A stretch of DNA of 32,903 nucleotides, taken from Pseudomonadota bacterium (GTDB lineage: Bacteria > Pseudomonadota > Gammaproteobacteria > Burkholderiales > Gallionellaceae). Position 1 is the stretch's first letter. The number at the start of each line of letters is the position of its first letter. This document shows, piece by piece, positions 29,563 to 32,903 of this stretch. Position numbers and translations under genes: made by a program. The notes beneath the pieces were generated by a model. It saw nothing but the letters and a program-made list of their open reading frames with translations, was not told the DNA's origin and made no database searches. Where the stretch lies: positions 1 to 32,903 of the forward strand of contig JAPLQK010000084.1 of the NCBI GenBank assembly GCA_026399735.1, read 5' to 3'.

Positions 29563-30720
29563 ATGACGACTCTTAAAACAACACCTTTAAATGCAGCCCA
29601 CCGCGCGATGGGCGCAAAAATGGTGGATTTCGGCGGCTGGGACATGCCGGTAAATTACGGCTCGCAAATCGACGAGCACCATCAGGTACGCAACGATTGC
29701 GGCATGTTCGATGTTTCCCACATGCGCGTGGTGGACATAAAGGGTATTGGCGCACGCGATTTTTTACGCTTCCTGCTGGCGAACAACGTCGACAAGCTGA
29801 TTATCCCTGGCAAAGCGCTGTATTCAACGATGCTGCTGGAAAATGGCGGTGTCATCGACGACCTGATCGTGTACTTCATGGCCGAAACCTGGTTCCGTAT
29901 CGTGGTCAACGCAGGCACCGCAGACAAGGACATCGCCTGGATGAAAAAGCAGGCAAAGGAATTCAAGGCGCCTCTCACATCGGGAGAGGCTGCTCTTGTC
30001 CTGCCCCCCTCACAGGAGGGGAAGTTGGAAGGGGGGTATACGTCGCTCGACATCACCGACCATCCTGAACTTGCGATGATCGCCGTGCAAGGCCCGAATG
30101 CCAGAGCCAAAGTCTGGGCCGCACTGCCGGGCAGTCAGGAACTGACTGAGCGCCTGATTCCTTTTAGTGCGGTAGAAATGGGCACGATGTTCATCGCACG
30201 TACCGGCTATACCGGTGAGGATGGCTTCGAAATCATGATTCCAGCCAAAGCCGCGCCGTTTTTCTGGGCTACGCTGGCAGAAAACGGCGTAAAACCCATC
30301 GGTCTGGGCGCACGCGACACATTGCGTCTGGAAGCGGGCATGAACCTCTACGGACAGGACATGGATGAGAGCGTCGGCCCACTGGAATCCGGTTTGGCCT
30401 GGACGGTGGATTTGACAAGCGCCCGCGACTTCATTGGCAAGACCGCATTGCTGGCCAACCCGCCAACCCAAAAACTTGCGGGTCTGCTGTTGCTGGATCG
30501 CGGCGTATTGCGCGGCCACCAGAAAGTGCATACCGCACACGGGACTGGCGAGATCACCAGCGGCAGTTTTTCTCCTACGCTGGAGAAATCCATTGCACTG
30601 GCGCGCCTGCCCATCGATTTTGCCATCGGCGACACCGTACAAGTCGCAATTCGCGATAAGATGCTGACCGCGCTGGTGGTAAAGTACCCGTTCGCAAGAA
30701 ATGGCAAGAGCTGTTTATAA
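29563..30720 (+). CDS. gcvT: Glycine cleavage system T protein (aminomethyltransferase)
   Basis: This 385-residue enzyme moves the methylene carbon from the aminomethyl-lipoyl H protein to tetrahydrofolate and releases ammonia. Family motifs are [16 protein letters not shown] near residue 20, MFDVSHM near 48, [10 protein letters not shown] with likely catalytic D100, [11 protein letters not shown] near 171, and [13 protein letters not shown] near 213. ATG 29563 ([10 protein letters not shown]) lies just after the terminator; an in-frame ATG at 29512 lies in the riboswitch and is rejected. The protein is about 20 residues longer than usual because of an in-frame repeat-like insertion around residues 135-159. 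Whether it stays active depends on that surface loop. Confidence 0.95.
   Translation: MTTLKTTPLNAAHRAMGAKMVDFGGWDMPVNYGSQIDEHHQVRNDCGMFDVSHMRVVDIKGIGARDFLRFLLANNVDKLIIPGKALYSTMLLENGGVIDDLIVYFMAETWFRIVVNAGTADKDIAWMKKQAKEFKAPLTSGEAALVLPPSQEGKLEGGYTSLDITDHPELAMIAVQGPNARAKVWAALPGSQELTERLIPFSAVEMGTMFIARTGYTGEDGFEIMIPAKAAPFFWATLAENGVKPIGLGARDTLRLEAGMNLYGQDMDESVGPLESGLAWTVDLTSARDFIGKTALLANPPTQKLAGLLLLDRGVLRGHQKVHTAHGTGEITSGSFSPTLEKSIALARLPIDFAIGDTVQVAIRDKMLTALVVKYPFARNGKSCL
29970..30037. repeat. Repeat-like G/C-tract insertion inside gcvT
   Basis: The segment has two hairpins, CCTCTC(acatcgg)GAGAGG at 29971-29989 and CCCCTC(acag)GAGGGG at 30006-30021, with outer C6 and G6 runs. It encodes a Leu/Pro/Gly-rich stretch including [13 protein letters not shown] that is alien to GcvT proteins. 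Short GC-hairpin repeats of this kind are usually intergenic in Betaproteobacteria (general knowledge). The exact borders are estimated from where the protein ceases to look like GcvT. Confidence 0.65.
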
Positions 30721-30726
30721 TCAGAC

Positions 30727-30771
30727 GTAAGTTTTTGTTTAAAAACGACTTACGACTTACGACTTACGACT
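30727..30771. repeat. Hairpin and ACGACTT heptamer tandem repeat between gcvT and gcvH
   Basis: Nearly four head-to-tail copies of ACGACTT occupy 30745-30771. The first overlaps a hairpin with arms GTAAGTTTTT (30727-30736) and AAAAACGACTTAC (30741-30753). It fills most of the 64-base gcvT-gcvH gap and ends just before the gcvH ribosome site. Copy number could vary by slippage. A regulatory role is possible but not shown. Confidence 0.8.
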
Positions 30772-30784
30772 ATAGGAGTTTTGA

Positions 30785-31174
30785 ATGAGCAATCCATCCA
30801 ACCTGAAGTACACCGCCTCCCACGAATGGGTCAAAACAGAAGCTGACGGCACCGTCAGCATCGGCATCACACAACATGCTCAGGAACTGCTGGGCGACAT
30901 GGTGTTCGTCGAGGCACCGGCTGTCGGTCGCCACCTGAAAGCACGCGAAGAATGCGCAGTGGTCGAATCGGTCAAGGCTGCGGCTGACGTGTATGCGCCT
31001 GTTTCAGGCACCGTCACTGCGATCAACAGCGATCTGGACAGCAGCCCGGAAAATATCAACAGCGACCCTTACGCTGCATGGATGTTCAGGATGAAACCGG
31101 ACAATGCAGCAGACATCGATGCGCTGATGGATGCGGCAGGTTATCAGGCCGTCGTCGACAGCGAAGCGCACTAA
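30785..31174 (+). CDS. gcvH: Glycine cleavage system H protein (lipoyl carrier)
   Basis: This 129-residue carrier shuttles the aminomethyl group from GcvP to GcvT on a lipoyl arm. The attachment lysine is K64 in [16 protein letters not shown]. Other family landmarks are [11 protein letters not shown] at the N-terminus, [17 protein letters not shown] near 27 and the acidic C-terminal helix. An AGGAG site with good spacing precedes the ATG. Size is standard. Confidence 0.97.
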   Translation: MSNPSNLKYTASHEWVKTEADGTVSIGITQHAQELLGDMVFVEAPAVGRHLKAREECAVVESVKAAADVYAPVSGTVTAINSDLDSSPENINSDPYAAWMFRMKPDNAADIDALMDAAGYQAVVDSEAH

Positions 31175-31179
31175 GGACT

Positions 31180-31284
31180 GGGAAGGGTTAAGGGAGAAGA
31201 GGGAAGGGTGGCGCGCGATGCGCGCCTTGGGTTTGTCCCTTCTCACTTGAGCACCGCAGGTACGTTCCCTTCCCCCTTCCCTTT
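31180..31284. repeat. Intergenic palindromic element between gcvH and gcvP
   Basis: Two GGGAAGGG motifs (31180-31187, 31201-31208) face two CCCTTCCC motifs (31267-31274, 31274-31281). Between them is a compact palindrome, GGCGCGC-gat-GCGCGCC, at 31210-31226. Together they can fold into a long branched hairpin that fills most of the 139-base gap. It resembles a dispersed repeat rather than a terminator, because gcvP lies downstream on the same strand and no T run follows the stem directly, apart from TTTT at 31282-31285. Confidence 0.65.
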
Positions 31285-31313
31285 TGCTATATATTTCAGA
31301 AAGCGCTCCATTC

Positions 31314-32903
31314 ATGAATCCCGACCAATTTGTAAACCGCCACAACGGCCCCTCTGACCAGGATGTGCAGGCAATGCTGGCAAAAATTGACGCGCCGTCG
31401 CTGGACGCATTGATAGACCAGACGATCCCTGCGTCGATACGTTTAAAGGCGCCGCTGAATCTGCCGGAAGGCCTGTCCGAACATGCCTATCTGCAACATC
31501 TGCGCGGTATTGCAGCAAAAAACAGGCTTTATAAGACTTACATCGGTCTGGGTTATTACGACACCATTCTGCCGCCGGTCATCCAGCGCAACGTGCTGGA
31601 AAATCCGGGCTGGTACACTGCCTACACGCCTTATCAGGCTGAAATCGCTCAGGGTCGCCTGGAAGCGCTGCTGAATTTTCAGACCATGATCGTCGATCTG
31701 ACCGGAATGGAGATTGCCAACGCCTCGCTGCTGGATGAGGCCACCGCCGCAGCGGAAGCCATGACCATGTTGCACGGTCTGCGTAGCAGAGACGCGGCAG
31801 CCGCCGGCAAGAACAGCTTTTTCGTGTCGCACGAATGTTTCCCGCAAACCATCGAATTACTTAAAACCCGCGCCAAACCGCTGGGGATTGAACTGGTGAT
31901 CGGCGACTTCAAGACCGTCACCTTGAACGACAAACTGTACGGCGCACTGCTGCAATATCCGGCAGCCAATGGCGTGGTACATGACTATAGTGATTTTGTC
32001 GGTCGTGCAAAAGAGCACGGCATGACCATCGCAGTTGCGGCCGATATTCTGAGCCTGGTATTGCTCACACCGCCGGGCGAATGGGGTGCAGACATCGTGC
32101 TGGGCTCGACCCAGCGCTTCGGCGTACCGCTGGGTTACGGCGGCCCTCACGCAGCCTTTTTTGCCTGTCGCGATGCCTATAAGCGTTCAATGCCGGGCCG
32201 CATCATCGGCGTGTCCGTGGACGCCGACGGCAACCCTGCACTGCGCATGGCGCTGCAAACCCGCGAACAACATATCCGCCGCGAAAAAGCCACGTCCAAT
32301 ATCTGTACCGCACAGGCACTGCTGGCGATCATGGCCGGCATGTATGCGGTATATCACGGCGCGCAGGGTCTGCGCGGCATCGCACGCCAGGTTCATCTGT
32401 CCACCGTGGCACTGGCGAATGAACTCAAGAAACTGGGTTACACCATCGCCCACGATGCTTTCTTCGATACGCTGAAATTGGCCCATACCGACAACGTGAA
32501 GATTCACGCACTGTCTGAGGCGGCAAAAATCAACTTCCGTTACAGCAGCGAGGGTTTAGGCATCGCACTGGATCAAACCACCTCGATCACCGACCTGAAC
32601 GCGATTCTCGCGGTGTTCGCGCAAGCGGCAGGAAAACCTGCACCCAGATTAAGTCAGGCGCAGGTCGCCGCTTGTTCGATGCACCTGACGGTCAGAAAGT
32701 CGGCTATCCTGACCCATCCGGTGTTCAACTCCTGTCACTCCGAAACCTTGATGATGCGTTACCTCAAGCGGCTGGAGAACAAGGATCTGTCGCTGACCCA
32801 TTCGATGATCGCGTTAGGCTCCTGCACTATGAAGCTGAACGCCGCTTCCGAGCTGCTGGCGCTGACCTGGCCGGAATTTGCCAACCTTCACCCCTTTGTG
32901 CCG
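31314..32903 (+). CDS. gcvP: Glycine dehydrogenase (decarboxylating), P protein, C-terminus cut by window edge
   Basis: The frame is open from ATG 31314 ([19 protein letters not shown]) to the last base, giving 530 codons. GcvP is the PLP enzyme that decarboxylates glycine and loads the methylamine onto GcvH. The N-terminal half shows [18 protein letters not shown] near residue 75, [20 protein letters not shown] near 100 and [18 protein letters not shown]. The sequence passes directly into the second-half motif [15 protein letters not shown] near residue 500, so this is the fused, long GcvP and not a split GcvPA/GcvPB pair. The PLP lysine lies beyond the window. Confidence 0.96.
   Translation, partial: MNPDQFVNRHNGPSDQDVQAMLAKIDAPSLDALIDQTIPASIRLKAPLNLPEGLSEHAYLQHLRGIAAKNRLYKTYIGLGYYDTILPPVIQRNVLENPGWYTAYTPYQAEIAQGRLEALLNFQTMIVDLTGMEIANASLLDEATAAAEAMTMLHGLRSRDAAAAGKNSFFVSHECFPQTIELLKTRAKPLGIELVIGDFKTVTLNDKLYGALLQYPAANGVVHDYSDFVGRAKEHGMTIAVAADILSLVLLTPPGEWGADIVLGSTQRFGVPLGYGGPHAAFFACRDAYKRSMPGRIIGVSVDADGNPALRMALQTREQHIRREKATSNICTAQALLAIMAGMYAVYHGAQGLRGIARQVHLSTVALANELKKLGYTIAHDAFFDTLKLAHTDNVKIHALSEAAKINFRYSSEGLGIALDQTTSITDLNAILAVFAQAAGKPAPRLSQAQVAACSMHLTVRKSAILTHPVFNSCHSETLMMRYLKRLENKDLSLTHSMIALGSCTMKLNAASELLALTWPEFANLHPFVP

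Noticed and set aside
30745-30771. Possible CRISPR-like repeat
   Set aside because: Copies are seven bases with no spacers, so it is a simple tandem repeat.

Overview
The window looks like ordinary chromosome from a betaproteobacterium. The evidence is gene content and order: rlpA-rodA-mrdA-mreDCB next to gatCAB, pilMNOPQ-aroKB-dgt-gltBD-hemE, and mrcA divergent from pilM. Protein motifs also fit, such as GatCAB with a fused GcvP. Nitrosomonadales, perhaps near Gallionellaceae, is my guess from overall impression; it was not tested. I found no rRNA, tRNA, CRISPR array, prophage or transposase gene.

Layout. Positions 1-6265 (minus strand) hold the elongasome cluster mreB-mreC-mreD-mrdA-rodA-rlpA; rlpA runs off the left edge. 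The junctions from mreC to rodA overlap, so these genes are probably translationally coupled. Positions 6350-10351 (plus) hold gatC, gatA, a DUF3050-type gene and gatB. The DUF3050 gene is wedged between the amidotransferase subunits and its stop overlaps the gatB start. A 17-bp perfect inverted repeat follows. It is flanked by a MazF/PemK-type toxin gene (minus) whose antitoxin survives only as a C-terminal remnant, cut off close to the hemE terminator.

Positions 10900-26171 are all minus strand. Read in transcription order they are pilM-N-O-P-Q (type IV pilus assembly and secretin), a terminator, aroK-aroB (shikimate pathway), dgt (dNTP hydrolase), gltB-gltD (glutamate synthase) and hemE (haem synthesis). 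Plus-strand mrcA (PBP1A) diverges from pilM across a short two-promoter region and is followed by an unrecognised nucleotidyltransferase-like gene.

Positions 29263-32903 hold the glycine cleavage operon: a promoter, a tandem glycine riboswitch, an intrinsic terminator, then gcvT, gcvH and the first 530 codons of gcvP. The riboswitch suggests glycine-responsive expression of glycine breakdown. This operon also carries three different repeat-like sequences, one of them apparently inserted in frame inside gcvT.

Most genes are housekeeping. The points that most deserve a second look are the DUF3050 gene inside gatCAB, the toxin with a headless antitoxin, the riboswitch/terminator geometry and the in-frame repeat in gcvT. 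I saw no convincing new multi-gene system.
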